Positions 34,276 through 44,639 of a DNA stretch of 64,000 bases are shown here, one piece after another (position 1 is the stretch's first letter; every line of letters starts with the position of its first letter). Under the pieces are notes generated by a model. The model was not told where the DNA came from and ran no database searches. It saw only the letters and a program-made list of their open reading frames with translations. The translations under genes were made by a program, and so were the position numbers. This DNA is from Chitinophaga deserti. Lineage in GTDB: Bacteria; Bacteroidota; Bacteroidia; Chitinophagales; Chitinophagaceae. Location of the stretch: assembly GCF_003149455.1 (NCBI RefSeq), contig NZ_QFFK01000007.1, positions 1 to 64,000 on the forward strand, read 5' to 3'.

Positions 34276-34716
34276 ATGGGGAGAGTCAGAGATATCTTGG
34301 TGGGCAAAGGTCACGCAGTTTATTCCGTACATCCGGACAGCACCGTTTATGAAGCCCTGAAAGTATTGGTGGACCGGAATGTAGGCGCCCTCACCGTTGT
34401 AGATAAAGATCATTTTATGGGCATATTTTCCGAGCGCGATTATGCGCGCCGGGTAATATTAAAGGGCCGTGCCTCTAAAGAGACCACGATCCGAGAGATC
34501 ATGACAGAACACCCGATCACCGTCAATGAAGACGAAACGATCGAAGCCTGCATGTGCAAGATGACTGATAAAAGAATCCGGCATTTGCCGGTGGTGGATG
34601 CCGGCGGAAGGCTGATCGGCATTGTCTCCATCGGGGATGTAGTGAAGTATATCATGGACGAACAGAAGCACATCATTGAAAACCTCGAGTGCTATATTAC
34701 TGGCACACATCATTAA
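34276..34716 (+). CDS. protein with a pair of CBS domains
   Basis: The 146-aa cytoplasmic protein consists of two CBS motifs (about 10-62 and 75-130), with GALTVVDKDHFMGIFSERDY and the repeated pattern RHLPVVDAGGRLIGIVSIGD. Such Bateman modules bind adenine nucleotides or NAD(H) and report energy or redox state. There is no partner domain on the same chain. It lies 177 nt upstream of nuoA in the same direction; a role linked to respiration is possible but unproven. Confidence 0.85.
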   Translation: MGRVRDILVGKGHAVYSVHPDSTVYEALKVLVDRNVGALTVVDKDHFMGIFSERDYARRVILKGRASKETTIREIMTEHPITVNEDETIEACMCKMTDKRIRHLPVVDAGGRLIGIVSIGDVVKYIMDEQKHIIENLECYITGTHH

Positions 34717-34893
34717 CGGAATAGTTACAACAGTTATCAGACAGCCACATCCCCGGCGTTGTTTATTGTTTTATGGCCTGCATCTGCCGGATGCATGGAG
34801 TTGTACGTTGATTGGATACAATACAACAACCGCAAGGACGCCATTCCACTGACATCCGGATAACCCGCAGATGAAACCATAAAACAACTGTTT

Positions 34894-35337
34894 ATGAACC
34901 CGACCTGGCCATTCCTCGTTTTTGGCGCCATTGTACTCGTGCTGGTACTGGCGATCCTGGGTCTGTCCTACCTCCTGGGCGAGCGCCATAATGAACGCGC
35001 AACAGGCGAAGCTTATGAGTCCGGTATCTTATCCACCGGCTCCGCGCGTATCCGCTTCCCGTCCCAATTTTACCTTGTTGCCATGTTGTTTGTGATCTTC
35101 GACATCGAGACCGTTTTCGTGATCTCCTGGGCTATCGCTTTTGGAGAACTCGGCTGGGCAGGTTTCATCGGCGTGTCGGTTTTTATCGCCATCCTGTTGG
35201 TCGTGCTGATCTACGAATGGCGGAACGGTGCGCTCGATTTCGGTCCGGATGGTAAAAAGATCCTCAAAGCGTTCCGGAAGTTAAAGCAATCGTCTCCTTC
35301 ACCTAAAACTACATCTCATGAAGTGGTGGTTAACTGA
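34894..35337 (+). CDS. nuoA: NADH-quinone oxidoreductase subunit A
   Basis: This small membrane subunit of respiratory complex I sits near the quinone channel. The 147-aa protein has three membrane segments (about 5-28, 62-85 and 92-115) and the conserved acidic [14 protein letters not shown] segment. It is the first gene of the nuo operon. It overlaps nuoB by 20 nt, suggesting coupled translation. The 177-nt region upstream contains a small stem (TGCATC/GATGCA near 34784-34800), but no promoter could be fixed. Confidence 0.95.
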   Translation: MNPTWPFLVFGAIVLVLVLAILGLSYLLGERHNERATGEAYESGILSTGSARIRFPSQFYLVAMLFVIFDIETVFVISWAIAFGELGWAGFIGVSVFIAILLVVLIYEWRNGALDFGPDGKKILKAFRKLKQSSPSPKTTSHEVVVN

Positions 35338-35956
35338 GCCGAAAGATGCCGCTCCGGGACGCAACGGCAATTACTCCGTTGAAGAATCCGTAGGCCAGAG
35401 CGTTATGCTCACATCGGTAGAGCGCCTCGTAGCATGGGGCCGCAAAAACAGTATGTGGCCCTTTCACTTCGGGCTTTCCTGCTGCTTCGTGGAAATGGCT
35501 ACAGGTATGACGCCGAAGTACGATCTTGCCCGTTTCGGTGCGGAAGTGATCCGCGGAACGCCCCGCGAAGCAGACGTAATGATCATTGCCGGTACCGTTT
35601 TCATCAAAATGGCCCCCATCATTCAACGCCTCTACGAACAAATGATGGAGCCCCGCTGGGTTATTTCTATGGGCAGCTGTGCAAATTCAGGCGGGATGTA
35701 TGATATTTACAGTGTGGTGCAGGGTGTAGATAAGTTTTTGCCGGTAGACGTATACGTTCCCGGCTGTCCACCCCGGCCCGACGCATTTATGCACGGCCTC
35801 CTGCTCCTGCAGGAATCAGTAGGGAAGGAGTTACGCCCCCTCAGCTGGACGATCGGCGATCAGGGCGTGATAAGGCCGGAAAAAGAATCCATGAAAGACC
35901 GCTTCCGCGAGAAGCGCCAGAATATGACCGAATTCAAGACGCCGGACGAGATCTGA
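35318..35956 (+). CDS. nuoB: NADH-quinone oxidoreductase subunit B
   Basis: NuoB binds the terminal [4Fe-4S] cluster N2 that passes electrons to quinone. The 212-aa protein shows the expected cysteines: the adjacent pair in GLSCCFVEM, one in [10 protein letters not shown] and one in [10 protein letters not shown]. The start overlaps nuoA. The C-terminal 50 residues are polar and longer than in E. coli, as in many Bacteroidota. The next gene, 37 nt on, is not a nuo gene but an MBL-fold hydrolase. Confidence 0.95.
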   Translation: MKWWLTEPKDAAPGRNGNYSVEESVGQSVMLTSVERLVAWGRKNSMWPFHFGLSCCFVEMATGMTPKYDLARFGAEVIRGTPREADVMIIAGTVFIKMAPIIQRLYEQMMEPRWVISMGSCANSGGMYDIYSVVQGVDKFLPVDVYVPGCPPRPDAFMHGLLLLQESVGKELRPLSWTIGDQGVIRPEKESMKDRFREKRQNMTEFKTPDEI

Positions 35957-35993
35957 AAGAGATCATCTCCGCAACCTGTAAAATCAAACATGC

Positions 35994-36785
35994 ATGAGTA
36001 TCCGAAGGATAACCGGGAATGTCTATGAACTGAACCTTGGTAAGTCGAACGCGTTTCTGATCGACGATGAAAAGCTAACGCTCATAGACACGGGAGAGCC
36101 CGATAGCACCGGTCTCATACTGGAACTGCTGCAATCTATCGGCCGGGGGCCGGATGATCTGAAGAACATCCTGCTCACGCACAGCCACCCCGACCATTCG
36201 GGGAGTGCTGCCGATCTGAAGGCCATTACGGGTGCCAAAGTGTATATGCATGCGGCAGAAAAGAAGTGGGTGGAAGCCGGGTTTGTTCCGAAACCGGAGC
36301 AACCGTACTTTACCGGCATGGTAAACCGGCTTATTTACAGGATGTTCATCCGTAATGCGCCAGGTTCCATTACTCCCTGCCGGATCGACCACCTGGTGGA
36401 AGATGGCGACTGGCTGCCGGTTGGCGGTGGCATACAGGCGGTACATGTGCCGGGGCACAGCGAAGGGCAACTGGCCTTTTTCTTTCCGGGCGCCAAAAAT
36501 GTACTGTTTGCGGCAGATACCTGTGATAATCTTTTTGGGCTGGGTTACTCCACTTTCTATGAAGATTTCCCCACAGGAGAACGCAGCCTGGAAAAACTGG
36601 CCACTTTCGATTTCGATGTAGCCTGTTTCGGACATGGTAAGAGTATTATGAGAGGCGCAGGAGAAAAGTTCAGCCGTAAATTCATCGGCCATCATCATCA
36701 CTCCGGCGGGCACGCCCATCCTAAAGCCACGGCAGTAACGGGCGAAGGAAAGGAAAAGGTGAGGGAGCCGCAAACAAAAATCTGA
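35994..36785 (+). CDS. MBL-fold metallo-hydrolase inside the nuo operon
   Basis: The 263-aa protein has the metallo-beta-lactamase fold with the metal-binding motif HxHxDH at His63-His65-Asp67-His68 (LTHSHPDHSG). Further ligands are seen in PGHSEGQ, the Asp of FAADTCD and the His of CFGHGK, so it should bind two metals and be active. It lies between nuoB (37 nt before) and nuoCD (107 nt after), where standard operons have nothing. It may be a glyoxalase-II-like or detoxifying enzyme carried along, or have a link to complex I. No signal peptide is present. The His-rich C terminus (HHHHSGGHAHP) is notable. Confidence 0.88.
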   Translation: MSIRRITGNVYELNLGKSNAFLIDDEKLTLIDTGEPDSTGLILELLQSIGRGPDDLKNILLTHSHPDHSGSAADLKAITGAKVYMHAAEKKWVEAGFVPKPEQPYFTGMVNRLIYRMFIRNAPGSITPCRIDHLVEDGDWLPVGGGIQAVHVPGHSEGQLAFFFPGAKNVLFAADTCDNLFGLGYSTFYEDFPTGERSLEKLATFDFDVACFGHGKSIMRGAGEKFSRKFIGHHHHSGGHAHPKATAVTGEGKEKVREPQTKI

Positions 36786-36892
36786 CAACTGATACAAAAC
36801 CCGATATAGCGACCAACAGCTCATTTCAAGCAAGGGTATAACAGACTGGAAAAGGCCAGCAGCCAGGCGCAGCGATACACAAAATTGTCATC

Positions 36893-38632
36893 ATGCCTGA
36901 AAGCATCTTTTCTGCCCTCTGCTCCCGATTCGGCGAGCAGCTGTTCCACGAGCAGCTCACCCGGGATGAGACGCCCACCATCTGGACGCCACAAGGGAAG
37001 ATCGTACCTGTACTGGAGTACCTCCGCAGTGAAGCGGAACAACCTTACCGCATGCTCTATGACCTCACGGCCATTGATGAGCGTGCCTGTAAAAGTAAGT
37101 ACAACGGCACCTGCGAATTCACCCTTGTTTATCATCTCTTTTCCTTCGGGCGCAACGCATTCATCCGGTTAAAAGTAGCCCTCCGCGGCGAATTCCCGTC
37201 CACCCCCACCATCACCCATTTATGGCCAAATGCCAACTGGTACGAAAGGGAAGTGTTCGACATGTTCGGCATCCGGTTCGACGGGCATCCTTTACTCCGG
37301 CGCATCCTAATGCCTACCACCTGGGAGGGGCACCCGCTCCGTAAGGAGCATCCCGCACGCGCCACCGAAATGGGCCCGTTCCGATTGTTTCCGGAAAAAG
37401 AAGACAGGGAGCAGGAGGCCCTGCGGTTCGACCCGGAAGAATGGGGCATGAAGCGGCAGAGCGATGATTCTGACTTCATGTTCCTCAACATCGGCCCACA
37501 GCACCCCGGCACCCATGGTGTGCTACGCATCATCCTCCAGCTCGATGGTGAAGATATCGTAGACGCAGTACCTGATATTGGATTCCACCACAGAGGCGCA
37601 GAGAAAATGGGGGAAAGGCAAAGCTGGCACACCTATATACCCTATACAGACCGCATCGATTACCTCGGCGGCGTCAATAACAACCTCGCTTACCTACTTT
37701 CCGTAGAAAAACTGGCTGGTATACACATTCCGCAACGTGCGGAAGTAATCCGCGTGATGCTCTGTGAACTGTTCCGCATCGCCAGTCACCTCGTTTGGTA
37801 CGGCACCTTCGCACAGGACGTGGGCCAGCTTTCCCCCGTATTTTACATGTTCACCGACCGCGAAAAGATCTTCAATATCATTGAAGCAGTATGCGGCGGC
37901 CGTATGCACCCCAACTGGTTCCGCATCGGCGGCGTAGCCCAGGATCTGCCGCAAGGCTGGGATAAACTCGTGCGTGAGTTTGTAAACTACTTCCCGAAGA
38001 AGCTGAAGGAATACGATAAGATGGTAATGCGCAACGCCATCTTTAAAGCACGCACTGTAGGCATCGGCGTATTCACCCTGGATGAAGCCATCGACTGGGG
38101 TGTAACCGGGCCGGGACTGCGCGCCTGCGGTATGGACTGGGATATGCGCAAGAAGCGCCCTTACAGCGGATATGAAAAGTATGAGTTCGATATTCCCACA
38201 GGGCAGAACGGTGATTGTTACGACAGGGCGGCGGTGCGTGTGCAGGAAATGTGGCAAAGCCTCCGCATCATCGAGCAGTGCTTAAACAACATGCCCGAAG
38301 GGCCCTACAAATCCGATCATCCGCTGGCTACTCCGCCGGTGAAGCAATACACCATGCAGGATATTGAAACCCTTATCCATCACTTCCTCCACGTAAGCTG
38401 GGGGCCTGTGATACCCGGAGGGGAAGCCATGGTGGTAACGGAAGCGACCAAGGGCTGGAACAGCTATTACCTCACCAGCGATGGCAATACATCGCCATAC
38501 CGGGTGCGCGTGCGTACGCCTTCGTTCCCACATATGCAGATGATCCCGTACATCAGCCGCGGGTATACAGTGGCCGACCTTCTTTCCATCCTCGGTGCCA
38601 TGGATTATGTGCTGGCTGATATTGACCGATAA
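36893..38632 (+). CDS. nuoCD: fused NADH-quinone oxidoreductase subunit C/D
   Basis: The 579-aa protein joins NuoC (about residues 1-185, with [17 protein letters not shown]) and NuoD (about 195-579, starting [16 protein letters not shown]). The NuoD part helps form the quinone pocket; conserved segments [25 protein letters not shown] and the C-terminal [12 protein letters not shown] end are intact. Fusion of C and D also occurs in E. coli and some other groups. It is 107 nt after the MBL gene and 11 nt before nuoE. Confidence 0.95.
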   Translation: MPESIFSALCSRFGEQLFHEQLTRDETPTIWTPQGKIVPVLEYLRSEAEQPYRMLYDLTAIDERACKSKYNGTCEFTLVYHLFSFGRNAFIRLKVALRGEFPSTPTITHLWPNANWYEREVFDMFGIRFDGHPLLRRILMPTTWEGHPLRKEHPARATEMGPFRLFPEKEDREQEALRFDPEEWGMKRQSDDSDFMFLNIGPQHPGTHGVLRIILQLDGEDIVDAVPDIGFHHRGAEKMGERQSWHTYIPYTDRIDYLGGVNNNLAYLLSVEKLAGIHIPQRAEVIRVMLCELFRIASHLVWYGTFAQDVGQLSPVFYMFTDREKIFNIIEAVCGGRMHPNWFRIGGVAQDLPQGWDKLVREFVNYFPKKLKEYDKMVMRNAIFKARTVGIGVFTLDEAIDWGVTGPGLRACGMDWDMRKKRPYSGYEKYEFDIPTGQNGDCYDRAAVRVQEMWQSLRIIEQCLNNMPEGPYKSDHPLATPPVKQYTMQDIETLIHHFLHVSWGPVIPGGEAMVVTEATKGWNSYYLTSDGNTSPYRVRVRTPSFPHMQMIPYISRGYTVADLLSILGAMDYVLADIDR

Positions 38633-38643
38633 AACTGACAGTT

Positions 38644-39108
38644 ATGCTATCGATGACTGAAAAAGAAAGAATCGAAGAAGAGATCCGGCAGGTGCCGCTT
38701 AAAAGAGCTGCGTGTATAGAAGCCTTAAAGATCGTGCAGGAGCAGCGCCGCTGGGTGTCTGATGAAAGTATCCGGGATGTGGCCGATATCCTCGATATGA
38801 GCCCCGAAGAGGTGGATAGTGTGGCTACTTTCTACAACCTCATCTTCCGCCAGCCTGTAGGCCGCCATATTATTCTCCTGTGCGACAGTATCAGCTGTTA
38901 TGTAATGGGGCTTAAAAGCATACATGCCGAGCTGGTGAGCCTGCTGAATATACAATACGGACAAACTACGGCCGACGGGCGATTTACCCTGCTGCCGAAC
39001 CCCTGCCTTGGTACCTGCGATCATGCGCCGGCGCTTATGGTAGACAGTGATCTGTACCGCGATCTGCAACCCTCCGCACTGGCGGGGATACTCGAAAAAT
39101 ATACCTGA
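38644..39108 (+). CDS. nuoE: NADH-quinone oxidoreductase subunit E
   Basis: NuoE is the thioredoxin-like subunit with the [2Fe-2S] cluster N1a. The 154-aa protein has the four cysteine ligands as CDSISC (C-x4-C) and CLGTC (C-x3-C). An alternative Met lies three codons in (38653). The stop is 1 nt before the nuoF start. Its presence with nuoF and nuoG shows a full NADH-oxidising module, unlike the 11-subunit form found in some Bacteroidota. Confidence 0.95.
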   Translation: MLSMTEKERIEEEIRQVPLKRAACIEALKIVQEQRRWVSDESIRDVADILDMSPEEVDSVATFYNLIFRQPVGRHIILLCDSISCYVMGLKSIHAELVSLLNIQYGQTTADGRFTLLPNPCLGTCDHAPALMVDSDLYRDLQPSALAGILEKYT

Positions 39109-39109
39109 T

Positions 39110-40426
39110 ATGGAACGTCCGCTCACACAACATATTACTTTTCCGCCGCTGGAGATCCGCCAGTACGAAGCCATTGGCGGTTACCAGGCCGTGCGCAAAG
39201 CGTTGCGCCATATGCAGCCTGCCGATGTTACGGCCCTTGTGAAGGAATCCAATATGAAAGGTCGTGGTGGTGCAGGCTTCAGTACCGGTATGAAATGGAG
39301 CTTCGTACCCATGAACGTACCCGGCCCCAAATACCTCGTGGCCAATGCTGACGAAATGGAGCCTGGAACCTTTAAAGACCGGCTGCTCCTCGAAGGCAAC
39401 CCGCACCAGTTACTGGAAGGGATGATCGTTGCCGCATACGCCATCCAGGCAACGGAAGCATTCGTTTTCCTCCGCTGGGCATATAAAGAAGCCGCAGTAG
39501 TGATCCGCAAAGCCATTCAGGAAGCGTATGATGCGGGGTATCTCGGGAAAGACATCCTCGGTACCGGCTACTCACTGGAAATGCACCTGCACACCGGTGT
39601 GGGCCGGTATATGTGCGGGGAAGAAACCGCCCTGCTCAATTCCCTCGAAGGCAAAAGAGCCACACCGCGCGCGAAGCCTCCATTCCCGCAGGTGTCCGGA
39701 CTATTCGGTAAGCCCACTATCGTCAACAATGTAGAAACCCTCAGTTACATTCCGCATATCGTCAACAAAGGAGCCGACTGGTTCAAATCACTGAGCCGTA
39801 CTGCCGACGGAGGCACTAAAATTTATGGAGTATCCGGCCGGGTAAATAAGCCCGGTGCCTGGGAGCTGCCCATGGGCGTTACCATGCGGGAACTTATAGA
39901 AGTGCATGCCGGCGGTATGCAGAAGGGATATGGCTTCAGAGGGGCACTGCCCGGTGGTGCATCTACCGATTTCCTCATCGATAAGCACATGGACATTCAA
40001 ATGGACTTTGCAGGTGTTGCCGCAGCCGGTAGCCGTTTGGGAACCGGTACCATGGTGATCCTCGATGATCAGACCTGTCCTGTTGGTTTCGTACATAACC
40101 TCGAACACTTCTTCGCACAGGAATCCTGCGGGTTTTGTACTCCCTGCCGCGAAGGCCTGCCGTGGACGGAAAAGCTGCTCTGGGCCATTGAGCAGGGCAG
40201 GGGGCGGGATGAAGATCTGGATCTCCTCCTGCGGCATACCGAATGGCTCGGGCCGGGTAATACCTTCTGCGCACTGGCGCCGGGAGCTATGGAACCCCTG
40301 CAGAGCGCACTCAAATATTTCCGCGACGACTTTGAAAGACACATCCGGGAACACCGCTGTCCGTACCACGACCCGGTTACAGCAGCCCCGGCATCCGCTC
40401 ACCTCCATTATACCCATCACTTATGA
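39110..40426 (+). CDS. nuoF: NADH-quinone oxidoreductase subunit F
   Basis: NuoF binds NADH and FMN and carries cluster N3. The 438-aa protein shows the glycine-rich loop GRGGAGFSTGMKWSF, the NADH/FMN segment MEPGTFKDRLLLEGNP and the [4Fe-4S] ligands in ESCGFCTPCREG plus a later Cys. I chose 39110 because it directly follows the nuoE stop; the frame is open back to 39047 inside nuoE. Its end overlaps the nuoG start by 4 nt. Confidence 0.95.
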   Translation: MERPLTQHITFPPLEIRQYEAIGGYQAVRKALRHMQPADVTALVKESNMKGRGGAGFSTGMKWSFVPMNVPGPKYLVANADEMEPGTFKDRLLLEGNPHQLLEGMIVAAYAIQATEAFVFLRWAYKEAAVVIRKAIQEAYDAGYLGKDILGTGYSLEMHLHTGVGRYMCGEETALLNSLEGKRATPRAKPPFPQVSGLFGKPTIVNNVETLSYIPHIVNKGADWFKSLSRTADGGTKIYGVSGRVNKPGAWELPMGVTMRELIEVHAGGMQKGYGFRGALPGGASTDFLIDKHMDIQMDFAGVAAAGSRLGTGTMVILDDQTCPVGFVHNLEHFFAQESCGFCTPCREGLPWTEKLLWAIEQGRGRDEDLDLLLRHTEWLGPGNTFCALAPGAMEPLQSALKYFRDDFERHIREHRCPYHDPVTAAPASAHLHYTHHL

Positions 40427-43122
40427 CTATCTACATCGATAACAAACCATATGAGGTGAAGCCGGGTAAGAACCTGCTGGAAGCCTGCCTGGAGCTTGGA
40501 TTGAACCTTCCTTACTTTTGCTGGCATCCCGCACTGGGCTCTGTAGGCGCCTGCCGCCAGTGTGCTGTTAAGGTGTTCAAAGATGAGGACGATAAAACAG
40601 GACGGCTCGTGATGGGATGCATGGAACCCGTACGTGATAACCTCCGGCTTTCGATCGAAGACCCCGGTGCTAAAACATTCCGCGATCAGGTGATAGGCTG
40701 GCTCATGACGAACCACCCGCACGATTGTGCCGTGTGCGACGAAGGCGGCTCCTGCCATTTACAGGATATGACGGTGATGACGGGCCACACTTACCGTAAT
40801 TACCGCTTCAGTAAACGCACTTTCGAAAACCAGGATCTGGGGCCTTTCATCAGCCATGAAATGAACCGCTGCATCCAGTGTTACCGCTGTGTACGGTTTT
40901 ATAAGGATTACGCCGGTGGGAAAGACCTCAATGTATTTGCCGCACATAATCATGTTTATTTCGGGCGTTGTGAAAACGGAACGCTGGAAAGCGAATTCAG
41001 CGGTAATCTCGCAGAAGTATGTCCAACCGGTGTGTTTACCGATAAAACCCTCCATTCGCATTATACCCGTAAATGGGATATGACCTGGGCACCATCAGTT
41101 TGCCAGGGCTGCTCGCTGGGTTGTAACACCAGCGCAGGAGAGCGTTACGGCTCGCTGCGGCAGATCACCAACCGCTACAACGGAGAAGTGAACGGATATT
41201 TCCTCTGCGACCGCGGGCGTTTCGGATACGAGTTCGTGAACAGTGATCAGCGCATCTTACAGGCAGCCATCCGCCCGCATTACAATGGCACTACAAACAA
41301 AGATCATATACTGGAACAGGTGGCGCAGAAGGTAAAGAACGGCCGTACCATAGGTATTGGCTCACCCCGCGCCAGCCTGGAATCCAACTATGCATTGAAG
41401 CTGCTGGTGGGAGAAGATAATTTCTACCTCGGTATGTCAGATACAGATCATGATCACACTTCGCTGGCGTTAAAGATCCTGCGCGACGGTCCCGCACGCA
41501 CGCCTTCCATGCAGGAAGCCGCTAAGGCAGATGTGGTATTTATTTTAGGAGAAGACCTCACCAATACCGCGCCTATGCTTGCACTCGCTGTGCGGCAGGC
41601 AGCACAGCACAAGCCGGAGTCCGATGCTATGGGAGATATTCACGTAGCGGCCTGGCAGGATGCTGCTGTGAGGGAAGCTGTGCAGGATAAACACGGTCCC
41701 GTTTACATTTTTCATACTGTACCTACCAAGCTGGATGAACTGGCGGAAGACATACACCGTGGGGCACCGGAGCAACTGGCCCGGCTGGGCTTTGCCATTG
41801 CACAAATGCTGGGCGCCGATATCGTACCCGTTACGGGCCTCTCACAGGAAGATGCCGCGCTTGCGGAAAAGATAGCCGCGGCATTGATGACAGCAGAGCA
41901 TCCCCTGATCATTAGCGGCTATGGCAGCGGCTGTGATCATATGATGAAAGCTGCCGCCAATATTGCGTGGGCCTTGCAGCAGAAAGGCCGCAACCCGATG
42001 CTGAGCCTTACCCTGCCGGAAGTAAACAGTATGGGCCTCGAAATCCTCGGCGGCCACAGGCTCGATACCGCGCTGGATGTATTACGCCAGGGTGATGCCG
42101 ATACCGTGATCGTCCTTGAGAATGACCTCTACCGCCGGGCAGACCCGCATATTATCGATGAAATCTTTTTGCACGCACAGGATGTCATCCTCATCGATCA
42201 TCTCTACAACCGCACTGCCGAAAAGGCGACGGTATTACTACCTGCCGGAACCTTTGCTGAGGCCGATGGTACGGTGGTGAATAACGAAGGCCGTGCACAG
42301 CGCTTTTACCAGGTATTCGTACCCAAAGGAGATATGCAGGAAAGCTGGCGCTGGTGCCTGCAGATTGCGGAGAAGGCAGGGATAACCGCCCTTCAGGGCC
42401 TGCGCAACCTCGATGATATTGATCTGGCCCTTACTAATGGAATGCCTTCCCTGGAGCCTTTACAACAGCTGGCGCCCCATGCGGGTTTCCGGATCAACGG
42501 ACAACGCATTCCCCGCGAGCCACACCGCTACAGCGGCCGCACCGCTATCCTTGCCAACGAAAACGTGAGTGAGCCCAAGCCTGCGGAAGATGTGGATACT
42601 CCATTGTCTTTCACCATGGAAGGCTACCGCGGAGAGCCGCCTTCCCCGCTGATTCCTTTCTTCTGGTCGCCGGGCTGGAACTCGGTGCAGTCTGTAAATA
42701 AATATCAGCAGGAGATAGGAGGGCACCTGCATGGTGGCGACCCCGGCATCCGTTTACTGGAGCCGCATTTGAATGGCGGGCCTCATTATTTCCACGAAGC
42801 ACCCGATACATTCGTGCCTATCCCGGGCCATGTTCATATTATGCCGCTGTATCACATCTACGGCTCGGAAGAGTTGAGCATGTACACGCCGGGCATCGCA
42901 CAGCAGGCAGGAGAATTCTGCTGCCTCTATCTGAACCCTGAAGATCTTGCGCAGTGGAATATTGCACCCGGCAACTGGGTGACTATCGATCTCGATCATC
43001 ATGCCTGCCGGCTGGTAGCCACTCCCAACCACTGGATGCCCAGGGGGCTGGGAGCCGTTAGCGCCGGAATGCCACACTCGCCTGTTGTGGATCTGCCGGT
43101 ATGTGTGAAGTTACAGGCGTAG
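40423..43122 (+). CDS. nuoG: NADH-quinone oxidoreductase subunit G with N7-type cluster motif
   Basis: NuoG carries a chain of iron-sulfur clusters in the peripheral arm. In the 899-aa protein, the [2Fe-2S] ligands are Cys33, Cys44, Cys47 and Cys66. A His/Cys group follows (HPHDCAVCDEGGSC), then the ferredoxin-like CIQCYRC with CPTG. Cysteines 227, 230, 234 and 262 form Cx2Cx3Cx27C, the N7 cluster signature known from E. coli and Thermus. A molybdopterin-oxidoreductase-like domain (about 270-700) and a C-terminal dinucleotide-binding-like domain follow. It is 28 nt before nuoH. Confidence 0.95.
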   Translation: MTIYIDNKPYEVKPGKNLLEACLELGLNLPYFCWHPALGSVGACRQCAVKVFKDEDDKTGRLVMGCMEPVRDNLRLSIEDPGAKTFRDQVIGWLMTNHPHDCAVCDEGGSCHLQDMTVMTGHTYRNYRFSKRTFENQDLGPFISHEMNRCIQCYRCVRFYKDYAGGKDLNVFAAHNHVYFGRCENGTLESEFSGNLAEVCPTGVFTDKTLHSHYTRKWDMTWAPSVCQGCSLGCNTSAGERYGSLRQITNRYNGEVNGYFLCDRGRFGYEFVNSDQRILQAAIRPHYNGTTNKDHILEQVAQKVKNGRTIGIGSPRASLESNYALKLLVGEDNFYLGMSDTDHDHTSLALKILRDGPARTPSMQEAAKADVVFILGEDLTNTAPMLALAVRQAAQHKPESDAMGDIHVAAWQDAAVREAVQDKHGPVYIFHTVPTKLDELAEDIHRGAPEQLARLGFAIAQMLGADIVPVTGLSQEDAALAEKIAAALMTAEHPLIISGYGSGCDHMMKAAANIAWALQQKGRNPMLSLTLPEVNSMGLEILGGHRLDTALDVLRQGDADTVIVLENDLYRRADPHIIDEIFLHAQDVILIDHLYNRTAEKATVLLPAGTFAEADGTVVNNEGRAQRFYQVFVPKGDMQESWRWCLQIAEKAGITALQGLRNLDDIDLALTNGMPSLEPLQQLAPHAGFRINGQRIPREPHRYSGRTAILANENVSEPKPAEDVDTPLSFTMEGYRGEPPSPLIPFFWSPGWNSVQSVNKYQQEIGGHLHGGDPGIRLLEPHLNGGPHYFHEAPDTFVPIPGHVHIMPLYHIYGSEELSMYTPGIAQQAGEFCCLYLNPEDLAQWNIAPGNWVTIDLDHHACRLVATPNHWMPRGLGAVSAGMPHSPVVDLPVCVKLQA

Positions 43123-43150
43123 CGATTTATAGAAATTTAAAACCCGTGAT

Positions 43151-44104
43151 ATGGAAGCACATTACTGGTGGGTGATAGGAGGTGTGTTGTTCACTTTGCT
43201 CAACACCGCGGCGGGGCTCATCTGGCTCGAAAGGCGGATGCTGGCCCTCTGGCAGGACCGTTACGGTCCCAACCGCGCAGGGCCTTTCGGGATACTGATC
43301 GTACTGGCGGATACGCTGAAGCTGTTCTTTAAAGAAGACTGGATACCGCCCTTTGCGGATAAAGTGGTATTCGTATTTGCCCCGGCAGTGGTAGTGGCGA
43401 GCGTGCTGATGGCTTTTGCCGTAGTGCCTTTCGGACCCAACATTGTAGTGGCGGATATGAATATCGGGATACTGTTTTTCCTCGCCATGTCATCGTTAGG
43501 AGTATATAGTATTGTGCTGGGCGGATGGGCTTCGAATAATAAGTATGCCCTGCTGGGCGCCATGCGCGGAGCCTCGCAGATGATCAGTTATGAAGTATTT
43601 ATGGGACTGGCACTCATGGGCACTGTGGTATTAAGCGGTACGTTTAACCTCGGTAAGATAGTGGAAGCGCAACGTGGCATGTGGTACATCTTCCCGCAGC
43701 TGCTGGGTTTCCTTATTTTCTTTATAGCAGGTATAGCGGAAACGCACCGGTTGCCTTTCGATATCCCGGAAGCGGAGAGCGAACTGGTAGCGGGCTTCCA
43801 CTCAGAATATTCAGGGATGAAATTCGGGATGTTCTTCATCGGGGAATATCTCGGCATCACCCTTATTTCTTCCATGATTGTGACTTTATATTTCGGCGGA
43901 TGGCTCGGCCCCGCTTTCCTGCCCGGTGTGATCTGGTTTATATTGAAAACGTTCGTATTCATCTCGGTGTTCATCCTGCTGCGGGCTTCTATGCCCCGGC
44001 CGCGGTACGACCAGCTGATGGAATACGGATGGAAGGTACTGTTCCCGCTGTCGCTACTCAATTTACTGGGCACAGCGGCTATCAAATTACTCATTGATAA
44101 ATGA
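43151..44104 (+). CDS. nuoH: NADH-quinone oxidoreductase subunit H
   Basis: NuoH joins the peripheral arm to the membrane arm and forms part of the quinone chamber. The 317-aa protein has about eight membrane segments and the family motifs YGPNRAGPFGIL, KEDWIPPFADK and AETHRLPFDIPEAESELVAG. It is 6 nt before nuoI. Confidence 0.95.
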   Translation: MEAHYWWVIGGVLFTLLNTAAGLIWLERRMLALWQDRYGPNRAGPFGILIVLADTLKLFFKEDWIPPFADKVVFVFAPAVVVASVLMAFAVVPFGPNIVVADMNIGILFFLAMSSLGVYSIVLGGWASNNKYALLGAMRGASQMISYEVFMGLALMGTVVLSGTFNLGKIVEAQRGMWYIFPQLLGFLIFFIAGIAETHRLPFDIPEAESELVAGFHSEYSGMKFGMFFIGEYLGITLISSMIVTLYFGGWLGPAFLPGVIWFILKTFVFISVFILLRASMPRPRYDQLMEYGWKVLFPLSLLNLLGTAAIKLLIDK

Positions 44105-44110
44105 CAACTT

Positions 44111-44626
44111 ATGTTCAGTTTACTCCGCAGCATGTGGCTGGTGTTCCTGCACACGTTTCACAAACGGGAAACGTACCAGTACCCCGAAGAGAAAGCCCCC
44201 CTGCCGGCACGGTGGAGAGGCCGCATTGCCCTCACGCGGGACCCGGATGGAGGTGAGCGCTGCGTAGGATGCTACCTCTGCGCGGCAGCATGCCCGGTAG
44301 ACTGTATCTCTCTGCAGGCCACGGAAGCTCCGGACGGCAGGCGGTATCCCAGCTTTTTCCGAATCAACTTCTCCCGGTGCATCTTCTGCGGATTCTGCGA
44401 AGAGGCTTGTCCTACCTACGCTATTCAACTGCTGCCTGATTTTGAAATGGCGGAATACGACCGGCAGAACCTGGTGTATGAGAAGGAAGACCTGCTCATC
44501 AACAGCCAGGGTAAATATCCGGGCTATAACTACTACCGCGTTGCGGGTATGGCCATAGAAGGAAAAGATAAAGGAGAAGCACAACATGAAGAGCCGCCGG
44601 TTAATATAAAGAGCCTGTTACCTTAA
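44111..44626 (+). CDS. nuoI: NADH-quinone oxidoreductase subunit I
   Basis: NuoI carries clusters N6a and N6b. The 171-aa protein has two ferredoxin-type motifs, [15 protein letters not shown] and [15 protein letters not shown], each with the four cysteines expected. A short hydrophobic/basic N-terminal helix would dock on NuoH. The C-terminal 30 residues are polar and variable. It lies 13 nt before nuoJ. Confidence 0.95.
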   Translation: MFSLLRSMWLVFLHTFHKRETYQYPEEKAPLPARWRGRIALTRDPDGGERCVGCYLCAAACPVDCISLQATEAPDGRRYPSFFRINFSRCIFCGFCEEACPTYAIQLLPDFEMAEYDRQNLVYEKEDLLINSQGKYPGYNYYRVAGMAIEGKDKGEAQHEEPPVNIKSLLP

Positions 44627-44639
44627 AAAATTACCCGTT

